Notes: generated from the letters alone by a model not told the origin. Shown: positions 27,686-37,237, counted from the first letter of the stretch. The stretch: 64,000 nt of DNA from Pseudoalteromonas flavipulchra NCIMB 2033 = ATCC BAA-314 (GCA_000814665.1 JWIH01000024.1:1-64000); one strand, 5' to 3'. Translations and numbers: made by a program.

Positions 27686-28657
27686 CTAGTCATCTAGTTT
27701 TACGGCTCCAGTTATCCTATCTATTTTCACCGAGCCTGAGCCTGATTCGGTAATGGTCAAGGAGCCGGCATTTACCACACGAATATTTCCAGCACCGTCT
27801 TCTATTTGAACGTGGCCCTTCACTGCTTCGATATCCGTATTGCCCGAACCATCAACGATTGTGACATCGCCTTGGGCGTGACGAACTCGAATATTACCGG
27901 ATTCATCATCGATTTTAATATTGCGTCCGCCTTCAACAATCAGTGAGCCAGAGCCATCGATGATATCAGCGTTGCCGCTAAAACCGCGAAGGGTTAGATC
28001 GCCAGACTCATCTTCTATTTTGATATCCGTGCCGCCAGTCACATCAATATTACCCGAGCCATCCTCCAACTCTAGTGTATCGATCAACCCCTTTATGGTT
28101 ATGTCGCCAGAACCATCGTCGATAACAAGTTGCTGGACGTTAGTAATATGAATATTGCCACTGCCGTCATCAATTTCAGCACCTTGAATATCTTCTAAGG
28201 TGATATTGCCAGAGCCATCATCTAGTTTGATAAAACCTTTGATATTTTTGATGGCTATATCCCCAGAACTGTCATCAAGTGTTAGCGCAAGTTGGCTTGG
28301 CATGGTGATGGTTAAGTCAATTCTAGGGCTATTATTGCGATACCATTGTACACCAGAACTTGTATCTGAGTCGGCCACCAACATGGCGATGTCACCGGAT
28401 TTTTCTAGTGTAAGTTGGTAGTTCTCTGCTTCTGTGGTTAACACTGAAGCTTCCACTTGGATCGCTTGTTGGTTATCGTATCCAATGATCTGGATATTAC
28501 CCGAGGTGGTATTTGCATCAAGTTTGCTGATGTCTGCAGCGTTGAGTTGCAAAGATTTATGGAGTGTTTTGGTTGCGGCTGCGCTTGGAGAGATATGTAC
28601 GACACAGCCAGATAAAAGGCTAAGTGCAGCTAAACTAGTGAGGAGCTTTTTCATCAT
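27686..28657 (-). CDS. DUF4097-like lipoprotein built of DGSGN beta-helix repeats
   Basis: The start is set at 28657 (MMKKLLTSLAALSLLSGCVV) because a GGAAA lies eight bases upstream and the sequence is a lipoprotein signal with lipobox LLSGC. About 11 repeats of roughly 20 residues follow, with the core I-x-D-G-S-G-N/D-I-x-I (for example IKLDDGSGNITLEDI, IEDESGDLTLRGF, IVDGSGNTDIE). These should stack into a right-handed beta-helix with Asp/Ser/Gly-rich turns. It resembles DUF4097/GIN-type beta-strand repeat proteins, which are cell-envelope proteins of unknown role. It is monocistronic and next to the repeat island. Confidence 0.85.
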   Translation of the reverse strand: MMKKLLTSLAALSLLSGCVVHISPSAAATKTLHKSLQLNAADISKLDANTTSGNIQIIGYDNQQAIQVEASVLTTEAENYQLTLEKSGDIAMLVADSDTSSGVQWYRNNSPRIDLTITMPSQLALTLDDSSGDIAIKNIKGFIKLDDGSGNITLEDIQGAEIDDGSGNIHITNVQQLVIDDGSGDITIKGLIDTLELEDGSGNIDVTGGTDIKIEDESGDLTLRGFSGNADIIDGSGSLIVEGGRNIKIDDESGNIRVRHAQGDVTIVDGSGNTDIEAVKGHVQIEDGAGNIRVVNAGSLTITESGSGSVKIDRITGAVKLDD

Positions 28658-28886
28658 TGTTATTTTCCATAGTGGTGATGACATAAGGTTATCATTCAGC
28701 AATAGTTATACCAGAATGAAGTTATAAAAAAATCAATAGATTAAGCAGGTAGCGAACCTTAGGGTGGTCAAAATAGCGAAATCAAATAGTGAGCTGAACC
28801 AAAAGATTGCAGATATGACTGTCATATGGCTGTAAATCCGACAATGTAGTCTGGCGCTATTGTTTGTTGATTTTTCTGGCAGTGCA

Positions 28887-29669
28887 ATGAAAGGCATAAC
28901 CAAGACAACCGAACTACACGCTGTCAATCCGAAATCATTCGTTGACAGTCACTGTAAACCAGACGCTGCTGTTTTTTTGGGAGTGGGAAGTGCCGCCAGC
29001 GCTGCAACTCTTGGGTGCTCTGCCTGTGTATTGACCCATAAAGGCCTACCTTGGTTATTGATAGATTGTGGCTTTGATACGGTGTCGCGTTATAAAAAGC
29101 ATTTTTCGTCATTACCCGATGCTGTGTTTATCACCCACCTTCATTATGACCATGTTAGTGGATTGGAGCAGCTTTACTTTCAGGCTGCATTGAGTCAGCA
29201 CCAAATCACGTTATATGCCCCAGCAGAGCTAATCGTTGGGTTGTGTAATATGCTTGCTTACACCGGACTGAGCGAAGGGACTTGCGGCGTATGGCAGGTT
29301 TTTCGTTTATTTCCAATCTCAGAGAGCTTTCTTCATCGTGGGCAACGTATACATAGTTATGCCGTTCGTCATCATGAGCCCAATAGCGCTTTTTCCTTAC
29401 ATCTCCCAGGTAGCCTGTTTTACAGTGGTGATACCAAAGCTATTCCTGAGCTGCTCCATCATCACGTCAGTAACGACGAGGTTATTTTTCATGATTGCGG
29501 TTTTGCAAACAATCCCAGTCACTGCTCCCTTAATGAGTTGTTGATGAGCTATCGTGAAGACATCATTAAAAATATTTGGGTCTATCATTACCAGCATCAA
29601 GAAGATGTTGTGAAGTTCGAACGTGCAGGACTCAAAGCGGCTATCGCTGAGCAGCCGATTGCGCTCTAA
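28887..29669 (+). CDS. MBL-fold metallo-hydrolase
   Basis: Metallo-beta-lactamase-fold protein with the metal-binding signature THLHYDHVSG (HxHxDH), a bridging Asp in FYSGDTKAI, and His residues in VRHHEP and VYHYQHQED, all in the expected order. The layout is like ribonuclease Z/PhnP-type or cyclic phosphodiesterase enzymes, but the substrate cannot be fixed. The start is uncertain: ATG at 28887 is preferred; a TTG at 28860 would add nine residues, and neither has a strong ribosome-binding site. It is convergent with the Hpt gene, whose stop overlaps its last four bases. Confidence 0.82.
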   Translation: MKGITKTTELHAVNPKSFVDSHCKPDAAVFLGVGSAASAATLGCSACVLTHKGLPWLLIDCGFDTVSRYKKHFSSLPDAVFITHLHYDHVSGLEQLYFQAALSQHQITLYAPAELIVGLCNMLAYTGLSEGTCGVWQVFRLFPISESFLHRGQRIHSYAVRHHEPNSAFSLHLPGSLFYSGDTKAIPELLHHHVSNDEVIFHDCGFANNPSHCSLNELLMSYREDIIKNIWVYHYQHQEDVVKFERAGLKAAIAEQPIAL

Positions 29670-30022
29670 GTTTGCGACTGAGAAGTTAAATAGGCTTTTA
29701 ATTCTCGCACAAACTCGCTGCCGATCTCATGGTGTATCGCTTTTATTTTTTCGGCGCACTCAGTGGTGTTGTTATCAAGTGCTGAATATTCTAACGCCTG
29801 TAGATGTTCAGCTAGTACCTCTGCACCCACTGCTTTGGCGGAGGTTTTGAGGTAATGGGCTTCGTCTTTTAAAGCTTGAAAGGCACGAGTTTGGTATGCA
29901 GTTTTAATTTTTGCGCAACTAGATTTCGATTGTACTAGAAAGTCGGTGTAAAACTTTTTCGCCGTAGCAAAATCATCACCGATTAAATCGATAAGCACCT
30001 GAGGGTTGAGGGTTTTGCTCAT
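29666..30022 (-). CDS. Histidine phosphotransfer (Hpt) protein
   Basis: Small four-helix Hpt domain protein (118 residues from ATG at 30022). The phosphoacceptor histidine is in DEAHYLKTSAKAVGA, matching the family AHxLKGxxxxxGA pattern although the Gly after Lys is replaced by Thr. It overlaps the stop of the hybrid kinase by ATGA, so the pair is translationally coupled and probably forms a phosphorelay: kinase His to REC Asp to Hpt His to an unlinked response regulator. The upstream in-frame codon at 30046 lies inside the kinase gene and is not favoured. Confidence 0.88.
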   Translation of the reverse strand: MSKTLNPQVLIDLIGDDFATAKKFYTDFLVQSKSSCAKIKTAYQTRAFQALKDEAHYLKTSAKAVGAEVLAEHLQALEYSALDNNTTECAEKIKAIHHEIGSEFVRELKAYLTSQSQT

Positions 30023-32775
30023 TGTGTAAAGTCCATATCTAACCATTTACCTAAGGTGTTTTTAAGCTCTTGTAATCGCACCGGTTTGCTAACATAGTCA
30101 TTCATGCCACTATCTAAACAGAGCTCTTTATCCCCTTTCATAGCGGCGCCTGTGACGGCAACAATAGGAATCGCACTGCGCTCTTCACTTGACTCAAATG
30201 CGCGAATTAACTTAGTTAATTCATAGCCATCTATCTCTGGCATATGGCAATCCGTCAACAAAAGCTGATATTGCTGGCTTTTATACATCGCCAAGGCTTC
30301 TTTACCGTTATTGGCGATATCACAGGAAACTCCAAGTCTAGAAAGCTGTTTGACGATGAGTTTTTGGTTAAAGGGGTTATCCTCGGCAAGGAGTATATGC
30401 TGCTTACCACTCGTATCCGATTCATCATCGGTAGGGCTAGATACTTTATCGTCTAGTGAAAGTAGCGCATCTAGTTCACTGAGATCGTTTAATTCACCTA
30501 AATCAGTCTCGTCACTTTGCTGACTTGCTTTAAGTTTACTCAGTAATTGACCGATGGCGTATTGAGTCTGTGGTGCAATTGGTTTTGGTTTTTGTGTGGT
30601 TAACGCTGTACTGTTCAAGTTAGCAAACGCCTTTTCATCAAGAAATACTAACTCTGGAATAGGTGATCGTATTTGCTCTGCAGAGGCTCCGGCTTGCGTT
30701 GTGACAACACGAATAAGTGCGGTATCGTCTGTCTCTTTGATTTCATTGGGTGACTCGATGACTTTGAGCTCATTGCAAAAATGCGTGCAGGCATTGTACA
30801 ACTGAGTCAGCGCCAACGAACTTTGCCAATGGATATCACTTAACCAATAGAGCGTATTAAATAGAATATTGGGTTGCTGTTGTGTTCTTGGGCGCCAAAT
30901 AGGAATGGTAATGGTAAAAGTTGAGCCTTCACCGGATTTGCTTTTTAAGACGACCTTGCCGCCCATTAAGTCAATAAGTTTGCCACATATTGCAAGCCCT
31001 AACCCCGTACCACCGTATTTTCTCGTGATAGAGCGTTCGGCTTGTGTAAAGGGGGTAAACAGTTTCTTTTGTACTTCTGGTGCAATGCCAATGCCGTTGT
31101 CTTCTATCTTAAATATCAAGTGAGATAAGGCTACGCCTTCACATGCCCAGTGCACATTGATGGTGACTTTCGCGCCGCCTTCGCGATCTGCAACACTAAA
31201 TTTGATGGCATTGCTGACAACGTTAAAGATAATTTGCCGTACTCTATTTTCATCGCCAATCACTTCTAGCGGTAGTTTTATGTCCTCATGCACCGTTAAT
31301 TTTACTGATTTGTCTCGCGCGTGGGCTTCGAAGGTTTTGATGATGTTATTGAGCATTTTAGAAGGGGAGAAAGGATAGCTCTCAAGCTCCATTTTCCCTT
31401 GCTCAACTTTGGCTAAGTCTAAAATATCATTTAATATTGAGACTAAATTATTGGCTGAAATAGACGCGGTTTCTAAAAGCTCTTGGTTGTCTTCATCAAG
31501 CTCTGATAGCGCCATGAGATCTAAGGAGCCGATAATGCCATTCATGGGGGTTCTGAGTTCATGGCTCATCATGGACAAAAAGTCTGATTTAGTGCGATTG
31601 GCCTGCTCAGCTTTAATAATAGCAGCCTCAAGATCGGCGGTGCGCTCTGCAACGCGTTGCTCTAATTCTTGATTAATGTGCTGGAGCTTTTTCTGGGCAA
31701 TATATACATCGGTTTGATCGATAACAACGCCGTCAATACGTGCTGGCCGACCCTGTTCATCAAGCCCCACAACACCTTTGGCATACACTACAACAATATC
31801 TTTATCGTTGAGCAAGCCGCGATAACGCTGCTCAAAGGTTTCACCTGAGTTTAGCGACGCTTCTAGCGCTTGAGTAACACGTGCTTTATCGTCGGGGTGA
31901 AGGCTTGCTTCCCAAAGATGCAAATTGCCAATATCGTCTTCCGAAAGCTTAAAAATTTCATTCGCTTGATGATCCCAATTCCAGATCCATTGATTCGCCA
32001 CTCGTATTGCTCGCCAAGTGCCTATTTTCCCCGCTTGCATGGCAAGTTCTTTGCTTTCTTCTGCATCATGTAATGCGACTAGCATGTCTTTTTCATGAGT
32101 ACAGTCAGCTAAAATCCCATATACACTGTGTGTGCGAATACAATACTTAACTTGTTCTCCCTTGAACTCAAACCAATGAATTGTTCCCCTAACCTCAAGC
32201 CGGAACTCAAAATGCAGCATAAGACCTTGTTCAATATGGTGAGCGAGTAGCTCGGCAAATAGTGGCTGATCTTCGTGATAAATCATGCTTTTTAAGGTGT
32301 CCCAGTCTAGTTCTGCCGAGGCTGGGAGGCCTATCAGTGATTTGAATTTAGGAGAGAAATACGCTGTCTTATTAAGGAGATCGTAGCACCAAACCCCTAG
32401 GTTTGCGCTGTTGACGGCGTGGCGCAAAATTCGAGTTTGTTCGTCTTCCAAAGGATTTTGACAATAATACGTAGAGAGCTCGGCAATATGTACAAATACT
32501 TCGTTGCTGTGAACATCATAAAATGACAGTAAAAATTGTACATTTGGCGACGTGCGCAACGACACTTGTACCAAAGAGCCGTCAGCAATTGTTTTTTGCT
32601 GCTCTTCTACGCATAAAGGAAAGATAAATAAGTCTTCAAGGTGCTTATTGATGACGTTATCGACAGGTGCGAACAGTTTTTCCGCAACGGCGGTTGTATG
32701 ACTGACATACCATTCAGATGTAACAATCAAAATTGGCATACTGTCTTTAAGCGCAGTTAGCATCGTATCCCCCAT
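30019..32775 (-). CDS. PAS-containing hybrid sensor histidine kinase/response regulator
   Basis: Cytoplasmic hybrid kinase of 918 residues from ATG 32775 (GAGGA just upstream; a TTG six codons earlier is less likely). It has PAS/PAC sensor domains (about 110-235 and 240-365, with the PAC-like PARIDGVVIDQTD) and a coiled linker. The HisKA domain has SMMSHELRTPMNG (phosphohistidine about residue 405), then HATPase blocks (NVVSNAIKF, DNGIGI, GGTGLGLAI). A C-terminal receiver has ILLAEDNPFNQ and LLTDCHMPEIDG with the phosphoacceptor Asp. No transmembrane segment is obvious. A spacer region (about 660-780) resembles a degenerate receiver. It works with the downstream Hpt gene; the cognate output is not in the window. 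Confidence 0.93.
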   Translation of the reverse strand: MGDTMLTALKDSMPILIVTSEWYVSHTTAVAEKLFAPVDNVINKHLEDLFIFPLCVEEQQKTIADGSLVQVSLRTSPNVQFLLSFYDVHSNEVFVHIAELSTYYCQNPLEDEQTRILRHAVNSANLGVWCYDLLNKTAYFSPKFKSLIGLPASAELDWDTLKSMIYHEDQPLFAELLAHHIEQGLMLHFEFRLEVRGTIHWFEFKGEQVKYCIRTHSVYGILADCTHEKDMLVALHDAEESKELAMQAGKIGTWRAIRVANQWIWNWDHQANEIFKLSEDDIGNLHLWEASLHPDDKARVTQALEASLNSGETFEQRYRGLLNDKDIVVVYAKGVVGLDEQGRPARIDGVVIDQTDVYIAQKKLQHINQELEQRVAERTADLEAAIIKAEQANRTKSDFLSMMSHELRTPMNGIIGSLDLMALSELDEDNQELLETASISANNLVSILNDILDLAKVEQGKMELESYPFSPSKMLNNIIKTFEAHARDKSVKLTVHEDIKLPLEVIGDENRVRQIIFNVVSNAIKFSVADREGGAKVTINVHWACEGVALSHLIFKIEDNGIGIAPEVQKKLFTPFTQAERSITRKYGGTGLGLAICGKLIDLMGGKVVLKSKSGEGSTFTITIPIWRPRTQQQPNILFNTLYWLSDIHWQSSLALTQLYNACTHFCNELKVIESPNEIKETDDTALIRVVTTQAGASAEQIRSPIPELVFLDEKAFANLNSTALTTQKPKPIAPQTQYAIGQLLSKLKASQQSDETDLGELNDLSELDALLSLDDKVSSPTDDESDTSGKQHILLAEDNPFNQKLIVKQLSRLGVSCDIANNGKEALAMYKSQQYQLLLTDCHMPEIDGYELTKLIRAFESSEERSAIPIVAVTGAAMKGDKELCLDSGMNDYVSKPVRLQELKNTLGKWLDMDFTQ

Positions 32776-33066
32776 AATATCCTCATAAAACAATATAGCA
32801 GTTCATGATTAACTTGCTGGATTTATGGTCGATCTAGTGAGGTTTAGGAGGATGGGTAAAGGTTGTAAATTGTAGATACTGAGGTTATAGAGTTTTGTCT
32901 AATGCGTGATGGTGAGGAATATAAATTAAAGTAGAAAGCCATCGCGACCTATGAAGTCGTCGATGGATTGATTAAGAGAGTCTTATTCTTAAAAGAAAAA
33001 TAGTTAGCAGTGTAAAGCAATATTTTGCTTTCCTCTAACCATACGAGTATCACATTACTCGGTGGT
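32776..33066. other. Intergenic region with a small AT hairpin
   Basis: Spacer between the kinase gene and the end of the TetR gene. AAAGCAA (33014-33020) and TTGCTTT (33025-33031) form a perfect but AT-rich hairpin about 35 bp past the TetR stop that may be a weak terminator. Nothing else was seen. Confidence 0.4.
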
Positions 33067-33957
33067 TTACACTGCCTCTACATTGAGTCTTTCTGCGAGT
33101 AGCTGGCGCTCAGTATTTAGTCCTCTGTAGTCTCGAAGTCCTGCGAGAAGCGCCCTGATTAATACGGTATCAGGGTTTTCACCTTGTAGTTGAGCCTCCA
33201 ACAGAGCGATTGTATGGTCTACGATCTCACGCTTTTGTGGTGCAAGCTTTAGCTTTTGGGATTTTTCTTGGAGCTGTAAAAAAGCTTGTTGGACTTTTTG
33301 TTCGTGGAGTTGTCGTTTTTTGGCTTCGATCGCTTTTTGGGACGGGAAATCCTGTTCGGTTAACACCGGCAACAGTGCTTGATTTGGTAGCGCTGCACAA
33401 ATTGAGTCCATGCATGACACCACCCAATTAACCAGCTTTTCAGTGTCGAAATCAATACCTTCTATCACGGGCAGCGAAAGATAATTAGCAATAATACCAT
33501 CAAGCGTCATCGCGAGATCGGTTTTCCAAGGCCGGACTTGCTCGCCATAGTTTTCAAGTAAAAAGCCTTCTTGTAGCGTAAGCCACGTCAAGCGAAACTC
33601 TTGATAGAACATGATCAAGTTATTTGAAAAGCTCAGTGACTCCTCCTGCAATAAGAGTTGAAACATCGCCTGGTACTGCTGTAAATCTTCGTGCTGGAAG
33701 CGGATTTGTTGTTTTAGCTTAGCAATTGGTGTCAATTTATCACTTTCTAATATTGCTCTGATTTTATCTAGCAAATCCGCTGTTTGACGCTCAAAAACGG
33801 CTAATAGTAGCTCGTCTTTTGACTTAAAGTGTAGGTAGATAGCACCTTTCGAAATGCCCACTTTATTGGCGATGGTTTGCATGCTAAAGGCACTATCGCC
33901 CTCTGCTAAAAGTAACTGCTCCGCGCATGCCAGTATTAATTTCCGCTTATCAGACAT
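33067..33957 (-). CDS. TetR/AcrR family regulator of the divergent ABC exporter
   Basis: The N-terminal TetR helix-turn-helix is clear (ILACAEQLLLAEGDSAFSMQTIANKVGISKGAIYLHFKSKDELL). The C-terminal ligand domain is long: 296 residues in all against about 200 for typical family members, with a charged helical tail after residue 195. GGAGGA precedes the ATG. It is divergent from an ABC exporter, and the 125-bp gap carries a classic TetR-type palindrome, so it very likely represses the exporter and itself. Confidence 0.9.
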   Translation of the reverse strand: MSDKRKLILACAEQLLLAEGDSAFSMQTIANKVGISKGAIYLHFKSKDELLLAVFERQTADLLDKIRAILESDKLTPIAKLKQQIRFQHEDLQQYQAMFQLLLQEESLSFSNNLIMFYQEFRLTWLTLQEGFLLENYGEQVRPWKTDLAMTLDGIIANYLSLPVIEGIDFDTEKLVNWVVSCMDSICAALPNQALLPVLTEQDFPSQKAIEAKKRQLHEQKVQQAFLQLQEKSQKLKLAPQKREIVDHTIALLEAQLQGENPDTVLIRALLAGLRDYRGLNTERQLLAERLNVEAV

Positions 33958-33999
33958 AGCTCCTCCTGTTCACATTGCAGTATACAGTCAATTTAAAAA

Positions 34000-34013
34000 T
34001 GACCAATAGGTCA
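34000..34013. promoter_or_regulatory. TetR-type operator between the regulator and ABC exporter genes
   Basis: TGACC-aata-GGTCA is a perfect 5-bp palindrome with a 4-bp spacer, the layout recognised by many TetR/AcrR repressors. Half-site relatives (attgac, ggtcaat) occur nearby at about 34022-34046. It lies 43 bp before the TetR start and 70 bp before the exporter start. Confidence 0.7.
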
Positions 34014-34082
34014 GTTTTATATTGACTAAATTTAAAGTGTGGTCAATTATTATGTTGTCTATTCAACGGGAATATCATAATT

Positions 34083-35813
34083 ATGAACAATACATCATCT
34101 TTAATACAGCTAGTCAGGCGCACGCGGCCAAGCCGCCTATTACTATCCACTCTGGTTTTATTTACGCTTATCTCTAGTGCTTTAGGTTTGTTGGTGCCTT
34201 TGCAAACGAAAAAATTGCTGGAAGAACTCGGAGAAAATGGTCATTTTTCAAATGAACAGGTAGTCATATTAATTATGGTGTTAGTGTTTTCCGCTGTGCT
34301 AACAGGGCTGATGACTTACATCATGGGTAAAATTGGCAATGAGCAAAAGCTTAAATTACGCGGAGACCTTTTTCAGCACCTCATTCGTTTGCCTGTTTCC
34401 TTCTTTGATAATACTAGAGCTGGGGAGCCCGCGAATCGTATCGTAAAAGACACTGAAATTATTGAAAACCTTGTGAGCGAGCAGTCTGTGTCTTTTATAT
34501 CTGGTGTGGTTTCATTATTTGGCTCTTTTATTATTCTATGGTTTTTAGACTGGCAAATGACACTTGTAATGCTTGGTGCAGTGACGGCTAGTTTTCTGAT
34601 TATCTTACCGTTTTCCGTGAGGCTAACGGATCTGTCTAAGTCATTACAAGATACTGAAGCCTCTATGCTAGGAAGGTTAACCGAGCTGTTTGCTAATATC
34701 CGCTTACTAAGAGCACAAGGTGCAGAAAAAATAGAAGCTAAAAAGAATAACAATGAATTGAAGTCACTCTATAAAACTGCAATGTCAGAACATACGCTTT
34801 TAGCGACCATGGGCGCATTGGTGAATTTAGTGATCATGGCTTCGATAGTGTTAGTACTAGGATTTGGCGCATCAAGGGTTGCCAATAGTGCAATGACTCT
34901 GGGCGCTTTTGTTGCGTTTATCATGTTTTTACTGAACATTGTGTTGCCGATGGGGCAGTTGAGCATGGTGGTAGCCGCGTTTAATAAAGCAAAAGGAGCG
35001 GCCGTTCGTATTAATGAGATCTTAGCAACGGCACCGGAAAATGAAAGTGGTCATACAATTAGCCTGACTGATAAGTCAATTTATGTTCGCAATTTATCTT
35101 TTAGCTATGTTGATGATAAACCGGTATTTAAAAGCTTGAGCTGTGAATTCTTAAGTGGAAAAACGACCGCTATTGTTGGGCCATCAGGAGTTGGTAAGTC
35201 TACACTCTTTGCTTTGTTGCAGGGCTTTTATCCGGTGAGGCGTGGTTACATTGAAATTGCAGGGCTTAATGTTGAAGAGCTAGACCGAGCCAATTTAAGA
35301 GCGCAAATCGGTTACGTTGCGCAAGAGAGCCCGCTGCTGTGTGGCACCTTACATGAAAACTTGGTCTACGGTGCTGATGAAACAATAGATGATGGACAAT
35401 TACAGCATGCCATCGCCACGGCCGATTTAGCAGAGTTTATAGCGACACTACCTGATGGGTTGAATACTCAAATTGGTGAGCGTGGCATTACTTTGTCTGG
35501 CGGACAAAGGCAACGAGTTGCATTGGCGCGAGCACTATTAAAAGACCCAGCATTACTGCTGTTGGATGAAGCAACGGCAAGCCTTGATTCACAAAGTGAA
35601 GCTGCTATTCAAATTGCTCTGAAAAATGCAAAAAAAGGTCGTACTACAATTATCGCTGCGCATCGACTCAGTACGGTTATGGATGCTGATAATATTATCG
35701 TCATTAATAAAGGTGAGATTGAATCACAGGGAGATCATCAGTATTTGATGCAACACTCTTCGCTTTACCAAAGCCTAGTGAACAAACAGTTCAGCCTGCA
35801 AGCTGCAAGCTAA
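34083..35813 (+). CDS. ABC-type multidrug/lipid exporter (MsbA-like half-transporter)
   Basis: Fused membrane and ATPase half-transporter of 576 residues. About six N-terminal helices (residues 15-310) are followed by a nucleotide-binding domain with Walker A GPSGVGKST, Q-loop GYVAQESPLLC, signature LSGGQRQRVALARALL, Walker B ALLLLDEATASLD and the switch histidine in IAAHRLSTV. The domain order and length match MsbA/LmrA/BmrA-type homodimeric exporters. It is divergent from a TetR regulator with a shared operator, typical for drug-inducible efflux. The substrate is unknown. Confidence 0.93.
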   Translation: MNNTSSLIQLVRRTRPSRLLLSTLVLFTLISSALGLLVPLQTKKLLEELGENGHFSNEQVVILIMVLVFSAVLTGLMTYIMGKIGNEQKLKLRGDLFQHLIRLPVSFFDNTRAGEPANRIVKDTEIIENLVSEQSVSFISGVVSLFGSFIILWFLDWQMTLVMLGAVTASFLIILPFSVRLTDLSKSLQDTEASMLGRLTELFANIRLLRAQGAEKIEAKKNNNELKSLYKTAMSEHTLLATMGALVNLVIMASIVLVLGFGASRVANSAMTLGAFVAFIMFLLNIVLPMGQLSMVVAAFNKAKGAAVRINEILATAPENESGHTISLTDKSIYVRNLSFSYVDDKPVFKSLSCEFLSGKTTAIVGPSGVGKSTLFALLQGFYPVRRGYIEIAGLNVEELDRANLRAQIGYVAQESPLLCGTLHENLVYGADETIDDGQLQHAIATADLAEFIATLPDGLNTQIGERGITLSGGQRQRVALARALLKDPALLLLDEATASLDSQSEAAIQIALKNAKKGRTTIIAAHRLSTVMDADNIIVINKGEIESQGDHQYLMQHSSLYQSLVNKQFSLQAAS

Positions 35814-36037
35814 TAACTTTGGTTGAGGCCTGTCAGTTGGATAGGTGGAAAGTGAATGAACAGTAATGTCATTGGTAAATGGTTGTATTAATACTTTTTG
35901 GTGTTTTTTTAGAATTATATAGCACTAAAAGTTTAGATGTGATAAAAAGTAATCGTATTTAACTAAGTGCTATTTTTGTTATTGGTTAAAAAGGATTGGT
36001 TTTTAGGGAAGACAAATTAATTTTCGTAGGTTTGTTT

Positions 36038-36220
36038 ATGCCCCATAGAGCATCACACACAAGTTCGCATACCTCTATCCCGCTGATTGTAGCGCTAACA
36101 AGCGTGTTGTTATTACTGACTTTACTGAGCTTTCCAAGTAAGAGCAAACAGTCGGTAGAAACCAAAGTAGCAATACATAAGAGCGGCGCGATAAAGCATG
36201 AAGTCCGCCAGACAGAATAA
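36038..36220 (+). CDS. Small hypothetical protein with one membrane helix
   Basis: A 60-residue frame from ATG 36038 (TAGG seven bases upstream) encodes a short polar N-terminus (MPHRASHTSSHTS), one strong hydrophobic helix (IPLIVALTSVLLLLTLLSF) and a basic tail. An in-frame TTG at 35996 would add 14 residues. It lies alone downstream of the ABC exporter. I do not recognise a family; the single-helix layout and plausible start are the only support. Confidence 0.4.
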   Translation: MPHRASHTSSHTSIPLIVALTSVLLLLTLLSFPSKSKQSVETKVAIHKSGAIKHEVRQTE

Positions 36221-36499
36221 GAATGAAAAATTCGTATTTACCTAAAAGTATCTAATTCACACCATCACCTTACACTTTGTAACAGTTCGGGGTTACTAAA
36301 TTTTATTTATTTAAAACATATGGTTAGTATCTTGAGCTAACACCACCATAAAGTTTCCGTAGGCATTCAGCCTATCATCTTGCCTCTATAATTTGCTTAT
36401 TATTTCTAACTCGGTATAGTTTGACGTCGGCCAGAATAGTAATAATATTGCTCAGTTTATGAGCACGGGACAAATTGGCCTTACTTCTCAGAGGCAGGT
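36221..36499. other. Intergenic region upstream of a GNAT gene
   Basis: About 280 bp with no ORF. TAGGC-attca-GCCTA (about 36359-36373) can form a short hairpin; no other signal was recognised. Confidence 0.35.
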
Positions 36500-36961
36500 A
36501 TGCAATTAATTCAGTTAAAGTCAGATGACCCACAAGTAGTCGCGGTGTTTTCTGAAATCGATAAGCTTATGAACAGCTTATATCCAATCGCAAGTGCACA
36601 GTCTTTATCAATAGAAGAAATTAACCAACCTAACGTGTATGCCGTTGGCTTACAAAATGAAGAGGGCATTGTAGCGTGCGGTGCGATTGTAAAGCAGTTT
36701 GATAAAACCTTATACGGTGAAATTAAACGCTTGTACGTAAAACCTAGCTATCGAGGTAAAGGGCTTTCTAAACGTATTATGCAAATTTTGCTTCACTACG
36801 CGGGTGAAGCGCAGATCCCACTTATTCGGCTGGAAACCGGCTCTAAGCAAGCCAGTGCGATAAGTCTTTATGAGAGCTTGGGATTTGAGCGATGTGAACG
36901 CTTTGGTATGTATCGTGACAACCCGTTAAGTGTCTTTATGGCGTTATCGCTGAAATCTTAA
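36500..36961 (+). CDS. GNAT family N-acetyltransferase
   Basis: A 153-residue GCN5-related acyltransferase. The acetyl-CoA binding motif A is RLYVKPSYRGKGLSKRIMQ (R/Q-x-x-G-x-G/A form), followed by the beta-5/alpha-4 segment IRLETGSKQASAISLYESLGF, both typical of amino-group acetyltransferases acting on small molecules. GAGGCAGGT provides the ribosome-binding site. The 3' end overlaps the convergent rof gene by 18 bp. The substrate is unknown. Confidence 0.92.
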   Translation: MQLIQLKSDDPQVVAVFSEIDKLMNSLYPIASAQSLSIEEINQPNVYAVGLQNEEGIVACGAIVKQFDKTLYGEIKRLYVKPSYRGKGLSKRIMQILLHYAGEAQIPLIRLETGSKQASAISLYESLGFERCERFGMYRDNPLSVFMALSLKS

Positions 36962-37189
36962 CGCTGTAAAATAGGGATTGTCGGTATCGGCAGAGATACT
37001 GGCAATCTCTGCAAGTACCACAGTGACCGTTTGATTTTCTCGCTCTAAAACTAAACACTCCTGTTTGCCGACTATGGCCGTGTTTTCGCACCTGCCACGC
37101 ACAACGTCACCATCTTTCATCTCAATAGTAACCGCTAGGCGTTTTATACACGCCAGTTCAATATAATCATACTGTTGGCAACTGAGCAT
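36944..37189 (-). CDS. rof: Rho-binding antiterminator Rof (YaeO family)
   Basis: Small acidic protein of 81 residues from ATG 37189 (AAGGA seven bases upstream; an upstream GTG-type start at 37216 is inside a terminator hairpin and unlikely). YDYIELACIKRLAVTIEMKDG matches the conserved N-terminal block of E. coli Rof (YDNLELACQHHLMLTLELKDG-like), and the remainder forms the expected Sm-like beta-barrel strands. Rof binds the RNA-binding face of Rho and inhibits termination. The gene lies directly behind the terminator of the prolyl oligopeptidase gene. Confidence 0.87.
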   Translation of the reverse strand: MLSCQQYDYIELACIKRLAVTIEMKDGDVVRGRCENTAIVGKQECLVLERENQTVTVVLAEIASISADTDNPYFTALRFQR

Positions 37190-37208
37190 AGATACGTCCT
37201 TATTGAAT

Positions 37209-37237
37209 AAAGCCACCTCTACTCACAGGTGGCTTTT
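37209..37237 (-). terminator. Terminator of the prolyl oligopeptidase gene, immediately upstream of rof
   Basis: AAAGCCACC (37209-37217) pairs perfectly with GGTGGCTTT (37228-37236). On the minus strand the stem runs into TTTATT. It is 17 bp after the oligopeptidase stop and only about 20 bp before the rof start. Confidence 0.82.
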
